A DNA stretch of 64,000 nt from CAWBAT01 sp046331665 (GTDB lineage: Bacteria > Acidobacteriota > Terriglobia > Versatilivoradales > Versatilivoraceae): positions 1-64,000 of the forward strand of contig JAXLQK010000028.1 in the NCBI GenBank assembly GCA_046331665.1, in the 5' to 3' direction. Numbering within the stretch: the stretch's first letter is position 1; the number at the start of each line of letters is the position of its first letter. A program made the translations under genes and the position numbers. The notes below the pieces were generated by a model that was given only the letters and a program-made list of their open reading frames with translations, was not told the origin of the DNA and did not search any database. Positions 26,153 to 33,983 of the stretch are shown in pieces.

Positions 26153-27730
26153 TTAATGACCTGGACGACAAGCTCCTAACGCTTGTGCCCTTTTGATTTC
26201 GGAATCTCCCTCGACCGCCTTTCCGATGCGCTGCAGTGCCTTTCCGAGGGCGCAATGGGCTAATCCATCGTCAGGTTTTAGTTGCAAGGTTAGACTAAAT
26301 TCACGGATGGCGTCTTCGTTTTTCCCAGCCTCCAGCAGCGAGATTCCATAGTTGGAGTGGATCTCCGGGTTGGAGAAGCGTTTCTTCAATGCAAGTTCAA
26401 AGGCTTCGGCGGCTGCTTCTCTCTCTCCTTTTTGCGCCAGGGCAATTCCCAAGTAATAATTCGCTTCCGGAATTTCCTTGGCTCGTCTCAAAAGACGAAT
26501 CGCTTCATCGAGTTCCTTTTTCTGAAGATGACTAATGCCGTTCTCCAAGTCGTGGGCGCTGGCTTGGAGTAACAGCTCTGTTTCGTTGATTGCCGCGGCC
26601 TTGTGAAAGTGTTTAGAGGCCTCGGCGGTTCGACCCTGTCTTTGCAGAGCACGAGCCAGAGCATACTGGGCCGAAGAACTTTCAGGATTCAGCTGAACGG
26701 CCATGCGCAGAACGGATACAGCCTCGGGTACTTTGTTCTGCTGGAGAAGAAGGAGTCCTCGTTCGACTTGGTAGTCCATTCGCTTCGGATCCAGCTTGAT
26801 TGCTTGTTCCAGTTGGATGTCAGCTTCAGGCAAATTCCCCAGCTTCCGCAAGACTTGCCCGAGATAATAATGGCTGAGCGAGAGCTTGGGCATCAACTCA
26901 ACCGCCCGTTTTAGTTCAATCAGGGCTTCCTCAAACAGGTTGCTAAATTGGAGTGCGTGCCCCAAATGAAGATGGGCAATGGCCGATTGAGGTTGCTGTT
27001 TTACGGCGAGTCTCCACTCCTCGACAGTTAACGGTTTGTTTCCGAGATGCTCTTCGGCATTGCCCAGGTTCACATGGGCAGTGGTGAAACCGGGGTCCAG
27101 TTCGATGGCTTTCCGGAAGGCCAAGATGGCTTCATTCGTGTTTCCGGTTTTTGCCAGTGCCGTCCCATAATTGTTTTGGGCTTCCGCGGATTTCGGAGAA
27201 TGTTCGACGGCAATTCGAAATTGTTCCAAAGCAGACGACTGATCACCTAATTCCTGATAAAGCATACCCAACTGGACATGGATGCCTGGAAGATTCGGCT
27301 CAAGCTCCAAGGCTTTTGTTATGGCCCCGAAGGCATTTCGGAGGCTTGCGTAATAAGAACTCTCATCCACTCTGCGATCGGCTTGAGCTTTCTTCATATG
27401 GGTAATTCCAAGGTTGAAATAGGCTTCGCCGAAGCCAGGTTTGATTCGAATCGCCGCCTTAAACTGTTCCAGAGCTTCATCCAATTCTTGTCGATCGCCG
27501 AGAGCGACTCCCAGCTCATTGCGTGCTTCGGCTGAATTTGGTGATTTCTTGACGTTCGCCTTCAAAGTGTCAAGCGACGGAGATTGTTCGAATGCAGGAA
27601 TAGTTGAAAGAGGGCGAACTGGCGCCAGGAGAAAGCCGGTGAGTAACCATAGAACCCAGCGGATCCAAGACAGATGGGCTCGTTTGGTGAGGTCTCGAAT
27701 GGAATCCCGAAGCCGATCGAAGAAACTCAT
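26153..27730 (-). CDS. Membrane-anchored TPR-repeat protein
   Basis: A 525-residue protein with one N-terminal hydrophobic segment (about residues 22-42, WIRWVLWLLTGFLLAPV) and then about 12-13 tetratricopeptide repeats covering nearly all of residues 50-515, recognisable by repeated A..NLG.A....G....A...F..A....P. TPR proteins act as protein-interaction scaffolds. It converges with the esterase gene and lies on the opposite strand to the catabolic genes, with no operator upstream, so a role in the island is not supported. Confidence 0.88.
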   Translation of the reverse strand: MSFFDRLRDSIRDLTKRAHLSWIRWVLWLLTGFLLAPVRPLSTIPAFEQSPSLDTLKANVKKSPNSAEARNELGVALGDRQELDEALEQFKAAIRIKPGFGEAYFNLGITHMKKAQADRRVDESSYYASLRNAFGAITKALELEPNLPGIHVQLGMLYQELGDQSSALEQFRIAVEHSPKSAEAQNNYGTALAKTGNTNEAILAFRKAIELDPGFTTAHVNLGNAEEHLGNKPLTVEEWRLAVKQQPQSAIAHLHLGHALQFSNLFEEALIELKRAVELMPKLSLSHYYLGQVLRKLGNLPEADIQLEQAIKLDPKRMDYQVERGLLLLQQNKVPEAVSVLRMAVQLNPESSSAQYALARALQRQGRTAEASKHFHKAAAINETELLLQASAHDLENGISHLQKKELDEAIRLLRRAKEIPEANYYLGIALAQKGEREAAAEAFELALKKRFSNPEIHSNYGISLLEAGKNEDAIREFSLTLQLKPDDGLAHCALGKALQRIGKAVEGDSEIKRAQALGACRPGH

Positions 27731-28091
27731 GGAACTGCTATTTTAGAACAAAACTCTCTTTGGCAAGCACTGAAAACCTGAATTAATCTCCTCCATCATT
27801 TCAAAGCTTGAGAAAGCATGAGCCGGCAGGTCGGACGATTGGAGCCCGATCATGGGTTGACGATTTTCCGCTTTAATGATACGTCTGAAGTCGGAAATTT
27901 CCGACTCGTCCGTGTGGCGGTCGGGAAAAGACGGGCTTTTTTTGACGGCCAGGGATTTACGTCTGCCCGGTCAGCAGTACCCGCCGAAGGATGTCGTTTG
28001 ATCTTGAAATAAGGAGTGGGTTCCAATCCGGTTTCCACTCCTCCAAATCGATTGCGAGTAGCCCCGTGTGTTCAGCGGTGGAAGGAGAAAC
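27731..28091. other. Gap before HpcH/HpaI aldolase with an 18-bp palindrome
   Basis: No gene is seen. A TTGACG box at 27857-27862 is followed 26 bp later by a perfect palindrome (27889-27906). The LacI-type site found at other genes of the island is missing here. Confidence 0.5.
27889..27906. promoter_or_regulatory. Perfect 18-bp palindrome AGTCGGAAATTTCCGACT
   Basis: Uninterrupted dyad symmetry of 18 bp upstream of the aldolase gene. It is unlike the LacI-type sites. It may be an operator for another regulator, or a hairpin in the leader RNA. No second copy was seen in the window. Confidence 0.5.
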
Positions 28092-28865
28092 ATGCAGCAA
28101 AATACGACTAAGGAAAAATTGAAAAAAGGCTTGTCTGTCTTTGGAACCTCGCTGACCGATTGCCGGACTCCTGAGCTTGCCGTAATGCTTCAGGCCGCAG
28201 GGCTGGATTTTTTCTTTGTGGACATGGAGCACTCGCCAACGACCTACAGTGAGATCGAAGGTCTGTGCCGGGCCGCTCGTGGGGCTGGCATCATCCCTTT
28301 AGTGCGGGTCCCCCAGAATGAATGCTTCTTGATTACGCGCACGCTCGATGTGGGAGCCATGGGCTTGGTAGTCCCTCGAGTCCACTCACCCGCAGAGGCG
28401 AAGTACGCGGTGGAATTTATGAAGTATGCCCCTGAAGGCAGACGTGGCTTTGGGATGCGCAGTATCCTTACCGATTATCAATGGACAAATGCTCGCGATG
28501 AAATGGCCTCGGCCAATCGGGAAACGTTGGTGGTCCTGCAGATTGAGAGCAGGGAAGGCTTGGAGTCCGTTGAAGAAATTTCCGCCATCCCGAATGTCGA
28601 CGCGTTGATGATTGGACCCTATGATTTGAGCATCTCTCTGGGGATCGCCGAGGAATTCCGGAATCCAGTCTTTTGGAACGCGGTGGATCGGGTTGTCCAG
28701 GCCTGCGAAAAACGGGGAATCGCAGCTGGAATTCAATTCGGACCCATGGAGTTTGTGCAGGAAAGTCAACGCCGAGGTGTCCGCTTCTTGCTTTATTCCA
28801 ACGATGTCTCCGTATTGCTGGATTCTTATAAGAAAGCCGTGCAATTGCTGAAGGCAGGGCAATAG
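28092..28865 (+). CDS. HpcH/HpaI-family class II pyruvate aldolase
   Basis: A 257-residue metal-dependent aldolase that splits 2-keto-3-deoxy sugar acids (or 4-hydroxy-2-oxo acids) into pyruvate and an aldehyde. The start at 28092 is chosen for its GGAG box 5-8 bp upstream. Family marks are FVDMEHSP (metal/base region), VRVP, DVGAMGLVVPRVHSPAEAK (GAxGxxxPxVxxxxEA), RRGFG, the metal ligand Glu in VLQIESREGLE and MIGPYDLSISLG with its second ligand Asp. Related enzymes include RhmA (2-keto-3-deoxy-L-rhamnonate aldolase) and GarL. The rhamnose-type transporter and dehydrogenases nearby make a deoxy-sugar acid substrate attractive, but no sugar-acid dehydratase is in the window. Confidence 0.9.
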   Translation: MQQNTTKEKLKKGLSVFGTSLTDCRTPELAVMLQAAGLDFFFVDMEHSPTTYSEIEGLCRAARGAGIIPLVRVPQNECFLITRTLDVGAMGLVVPRVHSPAEAKYAVEFMKYAPEGRRGFGMRSILTDYQWTNARDEMASANRETLVVLQIESREGLESVEEISAIPNVDALMIGPYDLSISLGIAEEFRNPVFWNAVDRVVQACEKRGIAAGIQFGPMEFVQESQRRGVRFLLYSNDVSVLLDSYKKAVQLLKAGQ

Positions 28866-29058
28866 TCTTTCCGCATTGTTCTCCCGCAATTCTTATCCAT
28901 TTTATTCTATCCACTTTTACGCGGAGACGTCCCATCCTTAAGAGGAAGTTCCACGATTACTTTGCTTCAGGCATCGTTTTGAAGGAAGGATAGGGAGAGC
29001 AAGAACCCCATCAGGCCAAATCCGTTGGAGCTGAGTACTATGTAAGTAAAAATATCGC

Positions 29059-29087
29059 TTGACAGGGCAGAAGGGGCTCCGTAGTTT
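29059..29087 (+). promoter_or_regulatory. Promoter of LDH2-RhaT-cyclase operon
   Basis: TTGACA (29059-29064, perfect) with TAGTTT at 29082-29087 after 17 bp. The weak -10 is embedded in operator-like site 6, the same layout as at 7784 and 25015. Confidence 0.5.
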
Positions 29088-29097
29088 ATCGTTTAAA
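29084..29097. promoter_or_regulatory. LacI-type operator, site 6 (imperfect)
   Basis: GTTTATCG is intact; the right half reads TTTAAAC with one extra base, so symmetry is shifted to 15 bp (29084-29098). The site ends 26 bp before the chosen start at 29124. Confidence 0.6.
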
Positions 29098-29123
29098 CAA
29101 AAATGAAAGGGGAAGCGGATAGA

Positions 29124-30173
29124 ATGAGTGAGGGGCTAAAATTGTTTAAAGCTGAGTCGCTGTTACGGTTTGTGGAGAAAGTTTTTGAAGCCACAGGGGC
29201 TCCTCACGTTGAGGCACAGATTGTTGCGGAACACTTGATCACGGCCAATCTGATGGGCTATGACACGCACGGGATCATCCGCGTTCCTCAATACCTGGGG
29301 GATATCAGAGATAAGGTAATCGTTCCCGGCGCTCCCATTCGGGTGGCCAGCGAGACTGCGACGACTGCCACTGTCGATTGCGGTTGGAATTTTGGGCAAG
29401 TGGGGGCATTGAAGGCAATGGAGTTGGCGATTGCCAAAGCACAAGAATCCCATGTGGCCACGGTAGTGGCCCGTTGCTGTAACCACGCTGGCCGACTTGG
29501 CTGCTATACCCAATTGGCCGCCGAACGTGGCTTCTTTGCCTTAGGGGTGTGTAATTCCCCGATTCATGGGCATTTCGTTCTTCCTTGGGGAGGGCGCAAG
29601 CCGCGTCTGGCCACCAACCCAATATCGTTTGCTGTTCCTTGCGGAAAGAGCTCTCCCATCGTGGCGGATTTTTCAACTGCGGAATCCAGCGAAGGAAAGA
29701 TTCGCCTCTATCGAAACTTGGGAAAGCCATTACCTGCCGGTTGGATCGTCGACGCCGATGGTGAGCCTACCCGCGATGCCAATGCCTTCTATGGGCCTCC
29801 CATGGGTGCGATATTGCCCTTTGGCGGTGACAAAGGCTATCGCGGCTACGCCTTGTCATTGTTGGTGGAGATTTTGGGGGGAATTTTTGGAGGTTCACGA
29901 ATCACTGTTGATCAACCTGGGAACGGAATGGGATTCCTCGTGGTAAACATCACGTCTTTTCAATCCCCTGTAGCCTTTGCCGATCTCATGGAAGAGTTAA
30001 GAGAATACGTGAAATCTTCTCCACCCGCAGAAGGCACCGAGGAAGTGCTTCTTCCCGGGGAACTCGATTTTAAGACTCGGGAAAAGCGTTTACAGGAAGG
30101 AATCCCCGTGGATGAAATGACGTGGAGTCAAATTCAAACCGCCGCCGAAACCGTGGGCGTTCGCTGGGGCTGA
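29124..30173 (+). CDS. Malate/L-lactate dehydrogenase family oxidoreductase (LDH2/MDH2 type)
   Basis: A 349-residue NAD(P)H-dependent enzyme of the LDH2 family, which includes YlbC/YiaK-type 2-keto acid reductases (2,3-diketo-L-gulonate reductase, ureidoglycolate dehydrogenase, sulfolactate dehydrogenase). The start at 29124 has AGGGGA 12-17 bp upstream; the in-frame ATG at 29103 lies inside the promoter region and seems less likely. Conserved blocks are GYDTHGIIRVPQYL with the catalytic His, CCNHAGRLG, FALGVCNSPIHG, ATNPISFAVP and GDKGYRGYALSLLVEIL. It is the first gene of a tight operon with a RhaT-like transporter and a cyclase-family protein. It may interconvert a hydroxy acid and a keto acid of the sugar pathway. 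Confidence 0.9.
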   Translation: MSEGLKLFKAESLLRFVEKVFEATGAPHVEAQIVAEHLITANLMGYDTHGIIRVPQYLGDIRDKVIVPGAPIRVASETATTATVDCGWNFGQVGALKAMELAIAKAQESHVATVVARCCNHAGRLGCYTQLAAERGFFALGVCNSPIHGHFVLPWGGRKPRLATNPISFAVPCGKSSPIVADFSTAESSEGKIRLYRNLGKPLPAGWIVDADGEPTRDANAFYGPPMGAILPFGGDKGYRGYALSLLVEILGGIFGGSRITVDQPGNGMGFLVVNITSFQSPVAFADLMEELREYVKSSPPAEGTEEVLLPGELDFKTREKRLQEGIPVDEMTWSQIQTAAETVGVRWG

Positions 30174-30203
30174 TTCAGAGAAACTGGAGAGGAATCACGA
30201 AGG

Positions 30204-31262
30204 ATGAATCCGCTGATTCTTGGGTTCTTTTGGATCTTTATTGCTGCCGTCGCTGGGGGTGCCTTCGGTCTTCAGTATCGGGTCATGCGCCACTATCAGG
30301 TCGAGAATGCTTCTCTGCTGTCGGTATTCGTCGCGACAGTGCCCATCCCGCTGATTGCCTGTTGGTTCCTTCTTCCAGGGTGGACGACGGCCATCAGTCG
30401 AGCCGGCTTCAACTCCAACATGATTATTTTCTTTTTTGGATTTTGTTGGGGGATGGGCGCCATCACCTACGCCTATGGTTTCAATCTGCTGGGGATGGCC
30501 TTGGCGGCTTCGTTGCTGAAAGGAATTTCCATTGCCATTGGGTCAGGAGTTCCACTCTTTCGCCATTGGAATCAGGTATCTATCCCCGCAAGAGTCACCA
30601 CGATTCTGGGACTTCTGATCCTCATGGTTGGGACTGCCGTGGCGGGAAAGGCCGGCATTCTGCGTGAGAAGGAAACCCAGGAGCGCCGTCCTGGGTCGGA
30701 GGGCCAGACTCTGAGTCACCCTAAGTCATCGGGACGCCTCTTTTGGATTGGCTTTATGCTGTGTTTGATTTCCGGGTTTGCCAGCTCCGGAGCCAATCTG
30801 GGCTTTGATCGGGCCGACGTTATCGAAAAAGCCATGGTGGAGACTTCCAACTTGGGCGACTTGACTTGGAAGGCAACCCTGGTGCGATGGATGCCCATGT
30901 ATTGGGGGGGGATCTCCGCGCTGTTGATCTTCATGGGCGGTGCCATGGTGATTCGTGGAACCTGGCGATGTTATTTTGCAGAGGGTTCACTGCGTGACTT
31001 CGCGATTTCTTCTTCCATGGGGGTGGTTCACTTTATGGCACAAATCCCCTACGGGATCGGCGCCTACTATCTGGGTAAGCTTGGGACTACGATTGGATGG
31101 GGAGCCAACATAGGGATGGCGCTCATTGTTGCCAGTGCCCTGGGATTTCTCAGCGGAGAATGGAAAGGGGCTTCCAAAACTGCGACACACATGCTCTACT
31201 ATGCGATCACCATTTTGATTGGCGCCATAATTGTTCTTGCGACGGCGAATTCACTCGCCTGA
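30204..31262 (+). CDS. rhaT: RhaT-like L-rhamnose/proton symporter
   Basis: A 352-residue inner-membrane transporter with ten predicted helices, of the drug/metabolite transporter superfamily. The N terminus (GFFWIFIAAVAGGAFGLQYRVMRHY) and the segment GFCWGMGAITYAYGFNLLGMALAASLLKGISIAIGSGVPLF (in two hydrophobic helices) match the RhaT family, which imports L-rhamnose with protons in enterobacteria. Acidobacterial homologues may have other sugar or sugar-acid substrates. It starts 30 bp after the LDH2 gene and ends 24 bp before the cyclase gene. This gives the island a second inner-membrane uptake route beside the ABC transporter. Confidence 0.85.
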   Translation: MNPLILGFFWIFIAAVAGGAFGLQYRVMRHYQVENASLLSVFVATVPIPLIACWFLLPGWTTAISRAGFNSNMIIFFFGFCWGMGAITYAYGFNLLGMALAASLLKGISIAIGSGVPLFRHWNQVSIPARVTTILGLLILMVGTAVAGKAGILREKETQERRPGSEGQTLSHPKSSGRLFWIGFMLCLISGFASSGANLGFDRADVIEKAMVETSNLGDLTWKATLVRWMPMYWGGISALLIFMGGAMVIRGTWRCYFAEGSLRDFAISSSMGVVHFMAQIPYGIGAYYLGKLGTTIGWGANIGMALIVASALGFLSGEWKGASKTATHMLYYAITILIGAIIVLATANSLA

Positions 31263-31286
31263 TCCTGAGTCGAATGGAGGAAGACT

Positions 31287-32258
31287 ATGGTTTGGCTGAT
31301 TTTTTTGTTGTTGCTCATTACCGGGGCAGAGTCCGTGGGCTTCTCAAACAAACCCGTGCTAACCAAGAAAGACATTGACCAAATGATGACGTCGCTCTCC
31401 AATTGGGGACGCTGGGGAAAGGACGACGAACTCGGCGCTCTTAATTTGATAACGCCATCCAAACGCAAGCAGGCAGCTGGTCTGGTGAAAGAAGGAGTCA
31501 CTCTCTCACTGGCCCACAACGTTATCAAAGTCAAAGAAGAAAATTCTCCACCCTTTGAACTGCGGATGGTTCAGACGGGTGATAAAGCCGGCTCCCAGTA
31601 TGCCAGCGACAATTACTCGGTTCAGTACCATGGTTATACTCAGACTCACATGGATGCCCTTTGTCACCTGTTTACCCTGGGCAAGATGTACAACGGATAC
31701 TCGCAACAATTGGTCACTGAACAAGGCGCTGCGAAGTTGTCCATCATCCAGGCGAAGAACGGTATTTTTACCAGAGGTGTTCTCATCGATATTCCTTCTC
31801 TCTTGGGAAAACCCTATCTGGAAGGCGGAAAACCCATTTATTCCGAGGACTTGGATGCCTGGGAGAAAAAGGCTGGAGTCAAAGTATCCAGTGGCGATGC
31901 GGTGCTCATTCGAACCGGGCGTTGGGCTCGGCGCAAAGCAGAAGGGACTTGGGATATTGAGAAAAACTCTGCAGGCCTTCACGCCTCGTGCCTGCCATGG
32001 TTCAAGCAAAGGGATATTGCTGTCTTGGGAAGTGACCTCGCCTCTGACGTGTTGCCCTCCCAGGTGGAAGGAGTGACGATGCCGGTGCATCAGGTCATTC
32101 TGAATGGGATGGGAGTGCCCATCCTCGACAACTGTGACTTCGAGAATCTCAGCGCCTTTGCCCAGAAGTCGAAGCGCTGGGAGTTTCTCCTGACAGTCGC
32201 GCCACTTGCCGTTGAAGGTGGAACCGGTTCTCCGGTAAACCCCCTCGCGACTTACTGA
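31287..32258 (+). CDS. Exported cyclase-family metal hydrolase
   Basis: A 323-residue protein of the cyclase/arylformamidase family with an N-terminal signal peptide (VWLIFLLLLITGAESVG). The metal motif is HGYTQTHMDALCH (about residues 113-125), a variant of HxGTHxDxPxH. A GGAGGAAG box stands before the ATG. The mature region keeps LLTVAPLAVEGGTGSPVNPLA at its C terminus, common in this family. It is the last gene of the LDH2-RhaT-cyclase operon. A periplasmic ring-opening hydrolase acting on a lactone before uptake by the RhaT-like carrier is a plausible reading; evidence for the substrate is contextual only. A second, cytoplasmic family member starts at position 290. Confidence 0.86.
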   Translation: MVWLIFLLLLITGAESVGFSNKPVLTKKDIDQMMTSLSNWGRWGKDDELGALNLITPSKRKQAAGLVKEGVTLSLAHNVIKVKEENSPPFELRMVQTGDKAGSQYASDNYSVQYHGYTQTHMDALCHLFTLGKMYNGYSQQLVTEQGAAKLSIIQAKNGIFTRGVLIDIPSLLGKPYLEGGKPIYSEDLDAWEKKAGVKVSSGDAVLIRTGRWARRKAEGTWDIEKNSAGLHASCLPWFKQRDIAVLGSDLASDVLPSQVEGVTMPVHQVILNGMGVPILDNCDFENLSAFAQKSKRWEFLLTVAPLAVEGGTGSPVNPLATY

Positions 32259-32369
32259 ATCCGGCGGAATTCCTGCACGGTGACGGGCATTGCGGGTGCG
32301 ATGGGGTTCGATCCCTTTCGGTCATGCCAACCTCTTCATCATCCTCCACCGTTCCACGAGATGGAGCCC

Positions 32370-33398
32370 TTACTTTGCGGGCTCCGGCCTTTCCGGTTGA
32401 TAGGTGCAACAATTCGGAGTGCATTCATCGTGACTCGGACCCTGCCTGCCAAGTGCCAGCCGCTGGCTCTTGGAAGTAACTCGCTCCAAGAGGAGTTCGC
32501 GGATCATGGCAACGAACCTTGGATGGGTTCCCACCGTTGCGGCTCGAACCATGTTCAAACCGAGCGCATGACAGTGGTTTTGCGCCTGAGTGTCGAGATC
32601 ATAAATCACTTCCATGTGATCCGAAATGAATCCAATCGGGGCAACGATGACGTCTCTCGTCCCGCCTTTCTTCAAATCTGACAAGTAAGAGAGAATGTCC
32701 GGCTCAAGCCAAGGCTGAGATGGCGGTCCACTCCGGCTTTGATAAACCAGACGCCACCGGTCATGACCGGCGCCGGCGGCGACCAGCCTGGAAGTTTCTT
32801 CCAACTGGCTAACGTATTTACTCGTTTCCGCCATGGCCACGGGGATGCTATGGGCTGTGAAGGCGATCTCTGCCTGCATTCGTCCTTCCGCGGGAATTTT
32901 TTCGAGGGCCAGCCTTAAGTTTTCAATGTTGGGTTCTACGAATCCCGGGTGATTGTAGAATGCCCTGATCTTGTCAATCCGTGGCGCCTGTTCACCGACG
33001 GCCAACTGGGCTCGCCGGATATCCTCTCGATATTGCCTGCAACTTGAATAAGAACCGTAGGCCGATGTTACAAAAGCCAAGGCGCGTTTTACTCCGTCCG
33101 ACGTCATTTTCTGCAGCGTGTCGGCCAGGAGTGGGTGCCAATTTCGATTTCCCCAATAGACAGGGAGGTGGGGGCCTCGTGCCTCCAATTCTTTTTCCAG
33201 CGAAGCAATGAGCTGTCTATTTTGGCCATTAATGGGGCTGACTCCCCCAAACAATTCATAGTGGCGAGCCACTTCCCGCAAGCGGCTTTCCGGAATGTTT
33301 CTTCCCTTTAATACATTCTGGAGGAATGGCATCACTTCGTCCATTCCTTCGGGTCCGCCAAACGATACGATTAAAAGGGCGTCATAAGGAACAGCCAT
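32370..33398 (-). CDS. hemH: Ferrochelatase, probable [2Fe-2S] type
   Basis: A 342-residue enzyme that inserts ferrous iron into a porphyrin at the end of haem synthesis. It begins DALLIVSFGGPEG and carries VTSAYGSYSSCRQYRED, the active-site block FTAHSIP (catalytic His), YQSRSGPP, LEPDI and VAPIGFISDHMEVIYDLD. Cys120 lies in the SSCRQY loop and Cys326, Cys330 and Cys331 form a C-terminal cluster. One internal plus three C-terminal cysteines are the arrangement used for the [2Fe-2S] cluster in some bacterial ferrochelatases. The sequence does not tell whether the substrate is protoporphyrin IX or coproporphyrin III. It is independent of the sugar island. Confidence 0.92.
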   Translation of the reverse strand: MAVPYDALLIVSFGGPEGMDEVMPFLQNVLKGRNIPESRLREVARHYELFGGVSPINGQNRQLIASLEKELEARGPHLPVYWGNRNWHPLLADTLQKMTSDGVKRALAFVTSAYGSYSSCRQYREDIRRAQLAVGEQAPRIDKIRAFYNHPGFVEPNIENLRLALEKIPAEGRMQAEIAFTAHSIPVAMAETSKYVSQLEETSRLVAAGAGHDRWRLVYQSRSGPPSQPWLEPDILSYLSDLKKGGTRDVIVAPIGFISDHMEVIYDLDTQAQNHCHALGLNMVRAATVGTHPRFVAMIRELLLERVTSKSQRLALGRQGPSHDECTPNCCTYQPERPEPAK

Positions 33399-33494
33399 GA
33401 ATCCTCAGCAGACTGAGATCATCCGAAGATCTAACAGAGACCCCAATTGGAATCAATTCTGCCTCGAAGTCCCCCTCCCCGCTCACGAGGGTGT

Positions 33495-33722
33495 TTATCT
33501 CCATTCGAGTTTGTAGATACCATAACAAGCCAGAATCGGAAGCGCGAGCAGGGTCACGGGGATAAGAATCACGGCCAGGGGGATCAAAAGGATGGCTAAA
33601 ATAAGAGAAAAAACGAAAAATGCAACCTTAAGAGGGAGGAGAATCACAAACCCCAGCACGCGGAAAGGCAAAAGAAACAGAAAGCTGATGATTCTGAAGG
33701 GCAGTAGGATGAAGTCTTGCAT
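33495..33722 (-). CDS. Small hydrophobic membrane protein
   Basis: A 75-residue protein with two or three hydrophobic helices made of alternating LLPFR and LILAILLIPL stretches and only a few charges. The start at 33722 is favoured by GAGGAGG 6 bp upstream; a longer frame to 33920 has no such site. I do not recognise the family. The repeated pattern (I/F)LLPFR(I/V)(I/L)(S/G)F occurs twice, pointing to a short internal duplication. Confidence 0.65.
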   Translation of the reverse strand: MQDFILLPFRIISFLFLLPFRVLGFVILLPLKVAFFVFSLILAILLIPLAVILIPVTLLALPILACYGIYKLEWR

Positions 33723-33983
33723 GGCACCCTCCTCGGATGAAAACTTTTTCGAGCTAAAGCAGGGGAGAACTGGAACCCTCCTTTTCCAAAAAACTTTCCT
33801 TCCCCTCCAATAGATACGACGAGATATCCATGGATGTTCCATCAACGATAGGTTTGAAATCCTAGAAGACTGGCATGGCAGGCACCCAAATAAGTCACAA
33901 AGGCTTGATGACCAACCCATACCAGCCTTCCCACTTTCCTCCTAGGCGATTCTGCTCCATTGAATCGTGATCAGTCTGCGTTT

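Noticed and set aside
26153..27730. Membership of the TPR gene in the sugar regulon
   Set aside because: It is on the opposite strand, converges on the esterase gene and has no operator-like palindrome upstream.
32295..32318. GGTTCGATCCC string resembling a tRNA T-arm
   Set aside because: No acceptor, D or anticodon arms can be folded around it; it lies just past the end of the cyclase gene.
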